Assembly: GCF_905207935.1 (NCBI RefSeq)
Contig: NZ_CAJLNI010000037.1
Coordinates: 1 to 15,461, forward strand
Reading direction: 5' to 3'
DNA: 15,461 bases
DNA from: an uncultured Haemophilus sp.
GTDB taxonomy: Bacteria > Pseudomonadota > Gammaproteobacteria > Enterobacterales > Pasteurellaceae
The notes below the pieces were generated by a model. The model was not told the DNA's origin. It saw only the letters and a program-made list of their open reading frames with translations, and made no database searches. Made by a program: the position numbers and the translations under genes. Below are positions 7,316 to 15,359 of this stretch, in pieces; the first letter of the stretch is position 1, and every line of letters starts with the position of its first letter.

Positions 7316-8046
7316 TGAATAAAGAAACAGTAATTAAAGTCACAAATGCTACAGTGCGCTTTAATAAAGCGACTGAAAACTATAATGGCTTAAAAGAATA
7401 TGTAATCAAAATGCTAAAGGGGGAACTGATGTTCCAAGAGTTTTTAGCATTAAAAGACGTTAATCTTGAAGTAAAGAAAGGTGAGTCTTGGGGTTTAATT
7501 GGTACCAATGGCTCTGGTAAGTCGACACTTTTAAAATTGATCTGCGGCATTCTAAAACCCTATAAAGGTACAGTAGAAGTGCATGGTAATATTGCACCAT
7601 TGATTGAGTTAGGGGCTGGTTTTGATGGTGAGCTCACTGCAAGAGAAAATATCTTCTTAAATGGTGCATTGCTAGGACATAAGAAAGCTTTTATGGAGCA
7701 GCATTTTGATGAAATTATTGAGTTTGCTGAATTGCAAGATTTTGTGGATGTGCCGCTTAAAAACTTTTCATCTGGTATGGCTGCAAGACTTGGATTTGCT
7801 GTTGCAACGATTGTGAAACCAGAAATCTTGATTGTAGATGAGGTATTGGCTGTGGGCGATGCGGCATTTCAAGAAAAATGTAAGCAACGTATGGAAAAAA
7901 TGCTAACTGATGGAACGACACTTTTATTTGTATCCCATTCTATTGAGCAGGTAAGAGAGCTTTGCCAGAATGTTATTTGGATTGATAAAGGTGTGGTGCG
8001 AGCTGCGGGAAAGGCAGGTGATATCATTCCTTTATATACTGGATAA
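7315..8046 (+). CDS. wzt: ABC-2 polysaccharide exporter, ATPase subunit (short Wzt)
   Basis: Nucleotide-binding subunit that powers Wzm. Visible motifs are Walker A GTNGSGKST (63-71), the signature loop FSSGMAARLG (151-160), Walker B ILIVDE (171-176) and the switch histidine His208 in FVSHS. The long N-terminal stretch before Walker A, with NYNGLKEYVIKML, is typical of polysaccharide-exporter ATPases. At 243 residues it ends right after the ATPase domain. The C-terminal carbohydrate-binding domain found in the Wzt proteins (over 400 residues) of polymannan O-antigens is absent. By family precedent (galactan I-type Wzt) export would then not require recognition of a terminal modification. The start overlaps the wzm stop. 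Confidence 0.93.
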   Translation: MNKETVIKVTNATVRFNKATENYNGLKEYVIKMLKGELMFQEFLALKDVNLEVKKGESWGLIGTNGSGKSTLLKLICGILKPYKGTVEVHGNIAPLIELGAGFDGELTARENIFLNGALLGHKKAFMEQHFDEIIEFAELQDFVDVPLKNFSSGMAARLGFAVATIVKPEILIVDEVLAVGDAAFQEKCKQRMEKMLTDGTTLLFVSHSIEQVRELCQNVIWIDKGVVRAAGKAGDIIPLYTG

Positions 8047-8085
8047 ACTATAAAGTTTTATGTGTAGTTTAAGTTGCTTATGAAA

Positions 8086-8102
8086 TGCTAAAAAATTTAG
8101 CA
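8086..8102 (+). other. small hairpin upstream of the acyltransferase gene
   Basis: TGCTAAA (8086-8092) pairs perfectly with TTTAGCA (8096-8102) over an AAA loop, in the 66-bp gap after wzt and abutting the ribosome site AAAGGA of the next gene. No T-run follows, so it is not an obvious terminator. It could modulate translation of the acyltransferase or be chance in AT-rich DNA. Confidence 0.35.
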
Positions 8103-8112
8103 AAGGATTTAT

Positions 8113-9114
8113 ATGATTAGATTAAATGGGTTAGATGGTTTGAGAGGTTTACTTGCCATTACTGTTATGATGAGTCATTTAGTTGGTTCATTTATTGGGT
8201 GGACAGATGATCGAGCATTTATTGGTGCTTATTTAAGTGTTGTTTACTTTTTTATGATGTCAGGTTTTGTCTTGTCTTACTCTCATAATAATGATACAAA
8301 TTTCTTGAAATATGCATTGATTAGATTAGCTCGTTTATTACCGCTTCATATAATTACTACATTAATAATAGTTCTAATATTTAAGTATAATTCTACTGTT
8401 GGTGCATATGTTCCAAATGAAGAAGTTTTTTCAATAAAAACTATATTAAAAAATATACTATTTTTGAATGGGGTTTATTGGAATGATTTTTATGTAATAA
8501 ATGCTCCATCTTGGAGTATTAGTATTGAATTTTGGGTTTCATTACTTATTCCCTTAGTATTTAATAGACTAAGACTAACTATAAAGTGTATTATTGTTAC
8601 TTTTTGGTTACCACTTATTTATGTTAAGTTTCCGATGGGTTTTACTCAATCTATTCAAATTGCAGCGTTATCTATGTTATTGGGATCAATTTGTTTTGAT
8701 CTTACCAAAAAACAAAGAATTCTTGATTTTTTAAAAGAATATAATTCTAATTTATTTATCTTCTTTTCATTTATTTTATGTCTTATTGGGGTTTATTCTG
8801 CGAATCATAGTAGAGTAGATATAGTATATATGCTGTTTTTTATTCCTTTGCTTTTTATCGATTTTACAAATGAAGAATTTTGGCTAAGAAAGTTATTATC
8901 TAATAATTTCTTTTTATTTCTTGGGTTTATTAGTTTTCCTTTGTATTTGTTGCATGATTTAGTTATTGTTTCAGGTTTAGCTAAACATGATAATGTTTTT
9001 TTATCTATGCTTATTGCCGGTTTTATATCTATAAGTTTAGCTTTCTTATATGCTAGATGTATAGATATCTATCTTTATAAGAAAATGAAGTTGATTATTA
9101 ATAGAATGTTCTAA
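8113..9114 (+). CDS. acyltransferase family 3 membrane protein
   Basis: A polytopic inner-membrane acyltransferase (Acyltransf_3 family), most often an O-acetyltransferase acting on sugars. The 333-residue product has about ten hydrophobic segments. It begins with the family motif DGLRGLLAITVMMSHL (residues 8-23), in which Arg11 and His22 correspond to the conserved Arg and proposed catalytic His. SGFVLSY (50-56), the Arg pair around 71-74 and PSWSISIEFW (132-141, with Glu139) are the other signature blocks. It lacks a C-terminal SGNH domain. Sampled 60-base lines are only about 22-28% GC, against about 42% in typA and glf, which suggests separate acquisition. Its place between the exporter and the polymerase suggests it acetylates the O-chain, but the acceptor and acyl group cannot be read from sequence. 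Confidence 0.88.
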   Translation: MIRLNGLDGLRGLLAITVMMSHLVGSFIGWTDDRAFIGAYLSVVYFFMMSGFVLSYSHNNDTNFLKYALIRLARLLPLHIITTLIIVLIFKYNSTVGAYVPNEEVFSIKTILKNILFLNGVYWNDFYVINAPSWSISIEFWVSLLIPLVFNRLRLTIKCIIVTFWLPLIYVKFPMGFTQSIQIAALSMLLGSICFDLTKKQRILDFLKEYNSNLFIFFSFILCLIGVYSANHSRVDIVYMLFFIPLLFIDFTNEEFWLRKLLSNNFFLFLGFISFPLYLLHDLVIVSGLAKHDNVFLSMLIAGFISISLAFLYARCIDIYLYKKMKLIINRMF

Positions 9115-9133
9115 TTATCCTCTTGAGGTTACC

Positions 9134-10996
9134 ATGAAAGAAAAAATTTCGTTATATACGGTCTATCATAAGAAGTCACATTTGATTAAGAATAATTATA
9201 TAAAACCTATTCAGGTTGGTAATGATTCTGATATCCCTGGCATAGAATACAGAGATAATATAGGGAATAATATTTCTGAGAAAAATTCTACATATTGTGA
9301 ACTTACAGCACAGTATTGGGCATGGAAAAATGATACTGATTCTGATTATATTGGGATTATGCATTATAGACGTTTCTTTGATTTTAATAATCATGAAAGT
9401 CGAGAGCTTAATATGTGGGGAATTATAGAAGAACCCGAATTTAATTTAGACTTCTTTAAAAAATATGGTATTGCTGAGGAAGATATAGAAGAACAAGTTT
9501 TAGGTTATGATTTGGTTCTTCCTTTAGAATGGGATGTAAAACAGGCCGGATGGAAGAATATTAAACATAATTATGTGAATTCTGTTTATCATCACGAGAG
9601 AGATTTAGATACGACTCGTCATGTAATTAAACAATTATATCCAGAATATTTACCTTATTTTGATGAAACTATGAATTCTTCTGTTGGGTATTTTACAAAT
9701 ATGTTTGTCTTAAAAAGAGAACTATTTGAACAATATTCCCAATGGCTATTTGATGTGTTAGGGGAAGTTGAAAAACGGGTAGATATTTCTTCTTACGATG
9801 TTCAAGAAAGACGAGTTTTTGGCTATTTGTCCGAACGTTTATTTAATGTTTGGCTTGCTAAACTTTTTACAGAAAATAACGGTTTAAAAGTTAATTTCTT
9901 ACGTCGAGTATTTGTATTGGATACAAAGTCTAAACATTGGGTTGCAGAAAGACCAGAAACATCTAAAGATATTGTTAGTGTAGTTATTGCCTCTGATAAT
10001 AATTATGCTCCTCATCTAGGTGCATTAATTGCATCAATTATTGATAATTTCTCCAAAGAGCGTTTCTTAGATCTGATAATCTTAGATGGAGGTATTTCTG
10101 ATTCTAGCAAAGATTTTTTAAGAAAGTTAATGAGTCAAAATTCAAGTATTCAATTCTTAGAATTGAGTTCTGAATTTAGTAATCAGTCTACTCATATGCA
10201 CTTCTCAAAAGCAACATTTTATCGATTAATTTTAGATAAACTGATAACTGACAGAGAGAAAGTATTGTATATCGATTGTGACACTATAGTTTTAGATGAT
10301 GTTACTAAACTGTTTGATACAGATCTTGGAGATAATGCTATTGGCGCTGTGTTTGATTACATTATGCACCATTTTTGTCAAATGGGGGTTCGCTCAATTG
10401 ATTTTACTGGTGGATTAAAATCTAAAGATTATCTCCAAAATTATGTAGGCCTGCGAGATTGGGATAGATATTTCCAAGCTGGTGTTATTCTGTTTAATCT
10501 AGATAAAATGCGAAAAATGGATTTGTCAGATGTAATGATTAAAGCATTGCTAGATAAACGCTATTGGTTCTTAGATCAAGATATTTTAAATAAATATTTT
10601 TTAGGTAAAGTGACTTACTTAGACCCAAGTTGGAATGTGGTAAATTGTGGGCACGAAATTTATGATGGTCTATCACAAAAACAGATTCAAGAACTACAAC
10701 AAGCGGAAAAAGCACCCAAACTGATTCATTATGCAGGATTTGAGACTAAGCCTTGGAATAACAGAAATGCCAAATTTGGTGAGTATTATTTTTATTATTT
10801 AAGAAAAACCTTCTGGTATGAAAATGTAATGTTTTCTTTTAAATCTAATGAGCATAATCAACAGCCAATTATCTTAAATATTCCTGAGCGTAAGGGGTTA
10901 GCTTGGAGGATTGCACGAAAATGTTGGTTAAAGTTACCTTTCTTTATGAAAAGAAGATTAGGAAAGTTAAAAGAATATTTGAAGGCTAAATTATAG
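9134..10996 (+). CDS. bifunctional DUF4422 (GT111) - GT8 polysaccharide polymerase, WbbM-like
   Basis: A 620-residue two-domain glycosyltransferase. Residues about 1-260 are a DUF4422/GT111 domain with ISEKNSTYCELTAQYWAWKN (47-66), YIGIMHYRRFF (72-82) and RVFGYLSERLFNVW (227-240). Residues about 278-560 are a GT8 domain with VSVVIASDNNY (281-291), the metal-binding DCD (381-383), QAGVILFNL (448-456), FLDQD (479-483) and HYAGFETKPW (532-541). The last 35 residues are Lys/Arg-rich and could form a membrane-associated tail. The same domain order is known for Klebsiella WbbM, where the N-terminal DUF4422 adds galactofuranose and the C-terminal GT8 adds galactopyranose to build D-galactan I. That activity is inferred here; glf immediately downstream supports it. 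The gene is AT-rich (sampled about 28-35% GC) and lacks uptake signals. A TGAGG ribosome site precedes the ATG. Confidence 0.85.
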   Translation: MKEKISLYTVYHKKSHLIKNNYIKPIQVGNDSDIPGIEYRDNIGNNISEKNSTYCELTAQYWAWKNDTDSDYIGIMHYRRFFDFNNHESRELNMWGIIEEPEFNLDFFKKYGIAEEDIEEQVLGYDLVLPLEWDVKQAGWKNIKHNYVNSVYHHERDLDTTRHVIKQLYPEYLPYFDETMNSSVGYFTNMFVLKRELFEQYSQWLFDVLGEVEKRVDISSYDVQERRVFGYLSERLFNVWLAKLFTENNGLKVNFLRRVFVLDTKSKHWVAERPETSKDIVSVVIASDNNYAPHLGALIASIIDNFSKERFLDLIILDGGISDSSKDFLRKLMSQNSSIQFLELSSEFSNQSTHMHFSKATFYRLILDKLITDREKVLYIDCDTIVLDDVTKLFDTDLGDNAIGAVFDYIMHHFCQMGVRSIDFTGGLKSKDYLQNYVGLRDWDRYFQAGVILFNLDKMRKMDLSDVMIKALLDKRYWFLDQDILNKYFLGKVTYLDPSWNVVNCGHEIYDGLSQKQIQELQQAEKAPKLIHYAGFETKPWNNRNAKFGEYYFYYLRKTFWYENVMFSFKSNEHNQQPIILNIPERKGLAWRIARKCWLKLPFFMKRRLGKLKEYLKAKL

Positions 10997-11012
10997 TAAT
11001 AGGATTATTGCA

Positions 11013-12161
11013 ATGAAAAAATTCTTATTAGTCGGCGCAGGTTTCTCCAATGCCGTTATCGCTCGCGAATTAGCAGAGAAAGGTTATAAAACGGTTGTTA
11101 TCGATTCTCGTAGCCATGTAGCAGGTAACTGTCACTCTGAACGTGATGCTGAAACAAATGTAATGGTGCATGTTTATGGTCCACATATTTTCCATACTGA
11201 TAATGAGCGAGTATGGAATTATGTGAATAACTTTGGTGAGTTTATGCCATTTGTTAATCGCGTAAAAACGATTAGCCAAGGTGCGGTTTATTCTCTCCCA
11301 ATTAACTTACATACGATTAACCAATTCTTTGGCAAAACGTGCTCACCGAAAGAGGCAAAAGCTTTAATTGAGGCGCAAGCAGATTTGTCTATTACTGATC
11401 CGCAAACTTTTGAAGAGCAAGCGATGCGTTTTGTTGGTAAGGATTTGTATAAAGCTTTCTTCTATGGTTACACCAAAAAACAATGGGGTGTTGAGCCAAA
11501 AGAGTTACCGGCAAGCATTTTAAAACGTTTACCTGTGCGCTTTAACTATGACGATAACTACTTTGCACATAAATTCCAAGGTATGCCGAAAGAAGGTTAT
11601 ACGCAAATTGTCGAAGCGATTTTAGATCATGAAAATATTGAAGTACGTTTAAATACGCCATTTGCTGAATCAATGAAAGCAGAATTTGATCACATTTTCT
11701 GGTCAGGTCCGTTAGATGCGTACTTCGGATTTGAATTAGGTCGCTTAGGTTATCGTACCTTAGATTTTGAGGCATTCCGTGATGAGGGTGATTTCCAAGG
11801 TAATGCGGTAATTAACTATGGTGATGAAGAAGTACCATATACACGTATTTCAGAACATAAACACTTTGCACCATGGGAACAACGCGAGAAAACAATTTGT
11901 TATCGTGAATTTAGCCGTCTATGTGGTGAAAATGATATTCCGTATTACCCGATTCGTTTAGTGAAAGATAAAGCTCTTTTACAACAATATGTAGAAAAGG
12001 CAAATAAAGAGACACAAGTGACTTTCGTCGGTCGTTTAGGTACTTATCGTTATTTAGATATGGACGTGACGATTAAAGAGGCCTTAGAAACAGCTGATGT
12101 TGTAAAAGAATCATTAGAAAAACAGACCGCACTTAAACCTTTTTATGTAAATATGGACTAA
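11013..12161 (+). CDS. glf: UDP-galactopyranose mutase
   Basis: An FAD-dependent cytoplasmic enzyme converting UDP-galactopyranose to UDP-galactofuranose, the donor for Galf transferases. The 382-residue product is close to the usual 367-390. It shows the N-terminal FAD fold LVGAGFSNAVIA (6-17), the family block YGPHIFHT (55-62), GYTKKQWGVEP (152-162), the active-site region RLPVRFNYDDNYF (172-184), and the C-terminal FAD segment FVGRLGTYRYLDMD (338-351). AGGA at 11001-11004 precedes the ATG. Codon use and GC (about 42% in a sampled line) are host-like, unlike the two AT-rich genes upstream, and the 3' end carries the only uptake core in the locus (12126-12134). It implies that the polysaccharide contains galactofuranose. 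Confidence 0.96.
   Translation: MKKFLLVGAGFSNAVIARELAEKGYKTVVIDSRSHVAGNCHSERDAETNVMVHVYGPHIFHTDNERVWNYVNNFGEFMPFVNRVKTISQGAVYSLPINLHTINQFFGKTCSPKEAKALIEAQADLSITDPQTFEEQAMRFVGKDLYKAFFYGYTKKQWGVEPKELPASILKRLPVRFNYDDNYFAHKFQGMPKEGYTQIVEAILDHENIEVRLNTPFAESMKAEFDHIFWSGPLDAYFGFELGRLGYRTLDFEAFRDEGDFQGNAVINYGDEEVPYTRISEHKHFAPWEQREKTICYREFSRLCGENDIPYYPIRLVKDKALLQQYVEKANKETQVTFVGRLGTYRYLDMDVTIKEALETADVVKESLEKQTALKPFYVNMD
12126..12134 (-). repeat. DNA uptake signal sequence core
   Basis: ACCGCACTT on the plus strand at the 3' end of glf. It is the only uptake core seen between the glnA terminator and the end of the window. Confidence 0.9.
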
Positions 12162-12181
12162 AGTATAGCGAGTCTAGAAAT

Positions 12182-12216
12182 AAAGCCATATACGATTTCG
12201 TGTATGGCTTTTGTTT
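12182..12216 (+). terminator. intra-operon terminator hairpin after glf
   Basis: A 13-bp stem (12182-12194 with 12199-12211, one G-T wobble) with an ATTT loop, followed by TGTTTAAAT. It starts 21 bases after the glf stop and ends 25 bases before the next start codon, so it should stop or reduce transcription in the middle of the polysaccharide locus. The T-tail is interrupted, so readthrough is likely. Confidence 0.75.
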
Positions 12217-12235
12217 AAATAAATTTGAGTCAATT

Positions 12236-13162
12236 ATGCATATTGAAAAATCAATTTGTGCAGTGGTTGTGACGTTTAACCGCAAGGCATTATTATTAAA
12301 TTGCTTAAATGCACTGAAAGCTCAAACCCACTCTTTATCTCATATTGTGGTGATTGATAATGCCAGTACTGATGGTACAGCCGATTTTTTAGATGAGCAT
12401 GGCTGGACAAACAATGATGCTTTTACTTTGATCACGTTGCCCGAAAATATGGGCGGTGCAGGTGGATTCCATGAAGGAATCAAGTATGCGTTTGAACAAG
12501 GTTTTGATTATATTTGGTTAATGGATGATGATGGTGTGCCTGCGAATGATTGTTTAGCTAGGTTATTCCCATTTGCGACAGAAAATAATTATTTAGGTCC
12601 ATTAGTGCTTGATATTAAACAACCCAATAAATTTTGTTTTCCAATGCGGTTACCTTCAACTTTGAAAAGATTAGATACATTAGCTGATCTGAAAGCATTA
12701 GAAATCAAAGAAAAAATAGACGGTATAGTTATTCCATTTAACGGCATTCTGCTTCCATCGAAAGTGGTTGAAAAGGTTGGCTTCCCTTTAAAAGAGTATT
12801 TTATTTGGGGGGATGACATTGAATACACTGCAAGAATGAAAAAGTATGGGGTAGAAATTGCATCTATCGTGGATGCTTACTTCTATCATCCTAAGGATGA
12901 ATCATTAGGTATGCCAATGTTTTTCAATAAATTACATTTTAATGATACTCCATCAAAGTTAAAGCTTTATTGCATGTGTAGAAATGCTATTTCTAATCAC
13001 AAAAAGTACAGTGGTTATTTACATGTTTTCGCATTTATATTTAAAACCTTGTGGTTTTATTCATTGACCAAGCCGAGTTTTTCCAAATTAAGCATTGCTA
13101 TCAGAGGAATCTTTCATGGCATAATGGGGGACTTTTCACATCACAAGGATTACTTAAAATAA
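12236..13162 (+). CDS. GT2-family glycosyltransferase, galactofuranosyl/rhamnosyl-transferase-like
   Basis: A cytoplasmic, membrane-associated GT-A glycosyltransferase of 308 residues. The N-terminus ICAVVVTFNRKALLLNCL (7-24) and IDNASTDGT (40-48) form the nucleotide-binding fold. NMGGAGGFHEG (71-81) and the metal motif DDDG (97-100) follow, and WGDDIEY (191-197) supplies the probable catalytic acid. The GGAGGF loop and WGDD motif are typical of GT2 members that transfer galactofuranose or rhamnose (GlfT1/RfbF-like), which fits the glf neighbour, but the acceptor is unknown. An in-frame GTG at 12200 would add 12 residues. It lies inside the terminator stem and is rejected in favour of ATG 12236, which has a weak GAG ribosome site. 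By position it could correspond to Klebsiella WbbN; that is inference. Confidence 0.85.
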   Translation: MHIEKSICAVVVTFNRKALLLNCLNALKAQTHSLSHIVVIDNASTDGTADFLDEHGWTNNDAFTLITLPENMGGAGGFHEGIKYAFEQGFDYIWLMDDDGVPANDCLARLFPFATENNYLGPLVLDIKQPNKFCFPMRLPSTLKRLDTLADLKALEIKEKIDGIVIPFNGILLPSKVVEKVGFPLKEYFIWGDDIEYTARMKKYGVEIASIVDAYFYHPKDESLGMPMFFNKLHFNDTPSKLKLYCMCRNAISNHKKYSGYLHVFAFIFKTLWFYSLTKPSFSKLSIAIRGIFHGIMGDFSHHKDYLK

Positions 13163-13163
13163 C

Positions 13164-13934
13164 ATGCAAAAACTTACTGTATTAGTGATTACGCATAAAG
13201 ACTATGAATTCCCTCATTCAGCATGTTATCGTCCGCTGTTTGTAGGGGGCAAGATTGCAAGTGGTCTAAATACTAAAGACTTTTACCAAGATAATTCAGG
13301 TGTAAGTATCGCTGAGAAAAACAGTAGTTTTTGTGAGTTAACTGGGCTTTATTGGGCTTGGAAAAACGGTGTGTTTGAAAATAATCAATATATAGGCTTA
13401 GTACATTATCGTCGTTATTTCGCGGGTAAAGGATTACATTTGAAGAAAAAAAGAATTGCTTCAGAGTCAGAACTGTTAACCATTTTAGAGAAATACGATG
13501 TAATTTTACCGAGAAAACGGAATTATTTTATTGAGTCAATTTACTCTCATTACCAGCATGCACATCATATTAAAGATCTTGATCTTACAAGAGACATTAT
13601 CACTGAATTGCAACCGGAATATTTAAAGAGTTTCGATGCCGTGATGCAGGGTCGTAAACTACATCTCTATAATATGTTTGTGATGTCATCAGAAAAAGCA
13701 TCAGAATACTGCCACTGGCTTTTCTCTATTTTGTTTGAATTAGAGAAGCGCCTAGATATTACTCAGTATGATAATTATCAAAAAAGAGTCTTTGGGTTTA
13801 TTGCAGAACGTTTGTTTAATGTTTGGATTCTGTATAATCAACTAAATGTAAAATATCTTCCTGTTGTAAATTTAGATGGTGAGAATTTGATTAAAAAAGG
13901 ACTTAATCTGTTAAAACGGAAATTTTTAAGGTAA
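13164..13934 (+). CDS. DUF4422 (GT111) family glycosyltransferase, stand-alone
   Basis: A 256-residue single-domain protein related to the N-terminal half of the polymerase at 9134-10996. Shared blocks are IAEKNSSFCELTGLYWAWKN (49-68), YIGLVHYRRYF (76-86) and RVFGFIAERLFNVW (208-221); the divergence between them shows old paralogues rather than a recent copy. DUF4422 is the domain shown in Klebsiella WbbM to transfer galactofuranose (family GT111), so this is a likely Galf transferase. It could act in linking or starting the chain, distinct from the polymerase. There is no signal peptide. The basic tail (KKGLNLLKRKFLR) could bind membrane. The start lies one base after the GT2 stop, with AAGGAT upstream inside the GT2 gene, so the two are probably translated together. 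Confidence 0.85.
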   Translation: MQKLTVLVITHKDYEFPHSACYRPLFVGGKIASGLNTKDFYQDNSGVSIAEKNSSFCELTGLYWAWKNGVFENNQYIGLVHYRRYFAGKGLHLKKKRIASESELLTILEKYDVILPRKRNYFIESIYSHYQHAHHIKDLDLTRDIITELQPEYLKSFDAVMQGRKLHLYNMFVMSSEKASEYCHWLFSILFELEKRLDITQYDNYQKRVFGFIAERLFNVWILYNQLNVKYLPVVNLDGENLIKKGLNLLKRKFLR

Positions 13935-13943
13935 GGGGTAATC

Positions 13944-15359
13944 ATGAATAGAATTACATCGTGTAAATTTATCCTTTTAATGACTGATTTGTTAGTGTTA
14001 TTTAGCTCATTATTTATTTCTTATGATGTGTTAGATATCGCCCGAGATGGTCATTTTTATTTTCCGTTAGAAGAGTTTGATGTTTATGTGTTGATTCATG
14101 CCTGCATATCAACCGTTGGAGTGTTATGGTTTTGGATACGGTTGCGTCATTACACATATCGAAAACCATTTTGGTTTGAGTTAAAAGAGATTTTTAGAAC
14201 ATTAGTTATTCTGTTTATTATTGAGCTTGCTATCGTGGCATTTTCTCGCCTTTATGTTTCTCGATATTTCTGGTCTGTTACTTGGTGTTGTATTTTTATC
14301 TTGCTGCCATTTGCTCGAGTTATGGTGAAGAAGCTCTTAATCAAAACTGGTATGTATCTGAAAGAAACTATTATTATTGGTAATGGGCGTAATGCAAAAG
14401 AAGTGTTTGATGCATTAAATAACGAGTCTTATTTAGGGTTTGATATTAAATTATTTGTGACAACAGAGGACTATGATTCAGAGTTCATCGAAGGTATTCC
14501 CGTTATGCGACACAATCCTGAATTACTCATGAAATTAGTCTCACCAGAATTTACTCAGTTTATTTTAGCGATTGATGAAGAAAATAAGGTTAAGCAAGAT
14601 TTTTGGTTGCGTTATTTAATTCGTAAAGGTTGCCGCTCGATCTCTGTTATTCCTGACTTTCGCGGTATTCCGCTCTATGGTACAGATATGTCTTTTTTAT
14701 TCAGCCAAGAAATGGTACTTTTTAGGGTGAATAATAATTTAGCCAAACGTTCGTCTAAAATTATGAAGCGGCTATTTGATATATTCGCTGCATCTTTTCT
14801 TCTGCTTTTACTCTTGCCATTCTGTATTCCTCTCTATTTTATAATTAAAAGAGATGGTGGGAGTTTTATTTATGGACATCCGCGAATTGGCCAGTATAAA
14901 AAGGAATTCAAATGCTTGAAGTTTAGAACGATGGTAAATAATTCCGATGAGGTGTTAGAAAAGATTTTAGCCACGGATGAAAGTGCTAGATTGGAATGGG
15001 AAAAAGACTTCAAACTTAAAGATGATCCACGTATTACACCAATAGGCAGATGGTTAAGAGCGAGAAGCCTAGATGAACTACCGCAACTTTGGAATGTGCT
15101 AAAAGGTGAGATGAGTTTAGTTGGCCCCCGTCCAATTGTAAAAGAGGAATTACCTTACTATCAAGAAGATGTAGATTATTACCTTATGGCTAAACCTGGA
15201 ATGACAGGCTTATGGCAAGTGAGTGGGCGAAATAATGTAAGCTATGATACACGAGTTTATTTCGATACTTGGTATGCTAAAAACTGGTCTTTATGGAATG
15301 ATATTGTGATTTTACTTAAAACAGTGAAAGTTGTTTGGAAGAAAACTGGAGCTTATTAG
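13944..15359 (+). CDS. wbaP: WbaP-type undecaprenyl-phosphate sugar-phosphate transferase
   Basis: A membrane phosphoglycosyltransferase that starts polysaccharide synthesis by moving a sugar 1-phosphate from its UDP-donor to undecaprenyl phosphate. At 471 residues it has the long WbaP layout: four or so N-terminal hydrophobic helices (about 8-130), a cytoplasmic CoA-binding-like domain (about 140-255, with ETIIIGNGRNAKEVF), and the catalytic domain from about 272. The latter shows a re-entrant helix (277-302), KFRTM (326-330), RSLDELPQLWNV (374-385), SLVGPRP (391-397) and GLWQVSGRNN (422-431). Galactose-1-phosphate is the known WbaP substrate; other hexose phosphates are possible. AAGGGG (13933-13938) precedes the ATG. 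H. influenzae has a WbaP (HI0872) followed by a dTDP-glucose dehydratase near glnA, matching this order from memory. Confidence 0.93.
   Translation: MNRITSCKFILLMTDLLVLFSSLFISYDVLDIARDGHFYFPLEEFDVYVLIHACISTVGVLWFWIRLRHYTYRKPFWFELKEIFRTLVILFIIELAIVAFSRLYVSRYFWSVTWCCIFILLPFARVMVKKLLIKTGMYLKETIIIGNGRNAKEVFDALNNESYLGFDIKLFVTTEDYDSEFIEGIPVMRHNPELLMKLVSPEFTQFILAIDEENKVKQDFWLRYLIRKGCRSISVIPDFRGIPLYGTDMSFLFSQEMVLFRVNNNLAKRSSKIMKRLFDIFAASFLLLLLLPFCIPLYFIIKRDGGSFIYGHPRIGQYKKEFKCLKFRTMVNNSDEVLEKILATDESARLEWEKDFKLKDDPRITPIGRWLRARSLDELPQLWNVLKGEMSLVGPRPIVKEELPYYQEDVDYYLMAKPGMTGLWQVSGRNNVSYDTRVYFDTWYAKNWSLWNDIVILLKTVKVVWKKTGAY

Noticed and set aside
6524..8046. Capsule (KpsM/KpsT) exporter
   Set aside because: No Kdo-linker or capsule translocation genes are present, and the neighbours are O-antigen-type transferases and a WbaP initiator.
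12200..12235. GTG start at 12200 for the GT2 gene
   Set aside because: It lies inside the terminator stem and adds residues not fitting the GT2 fold start. ATG 12236 is preferred.
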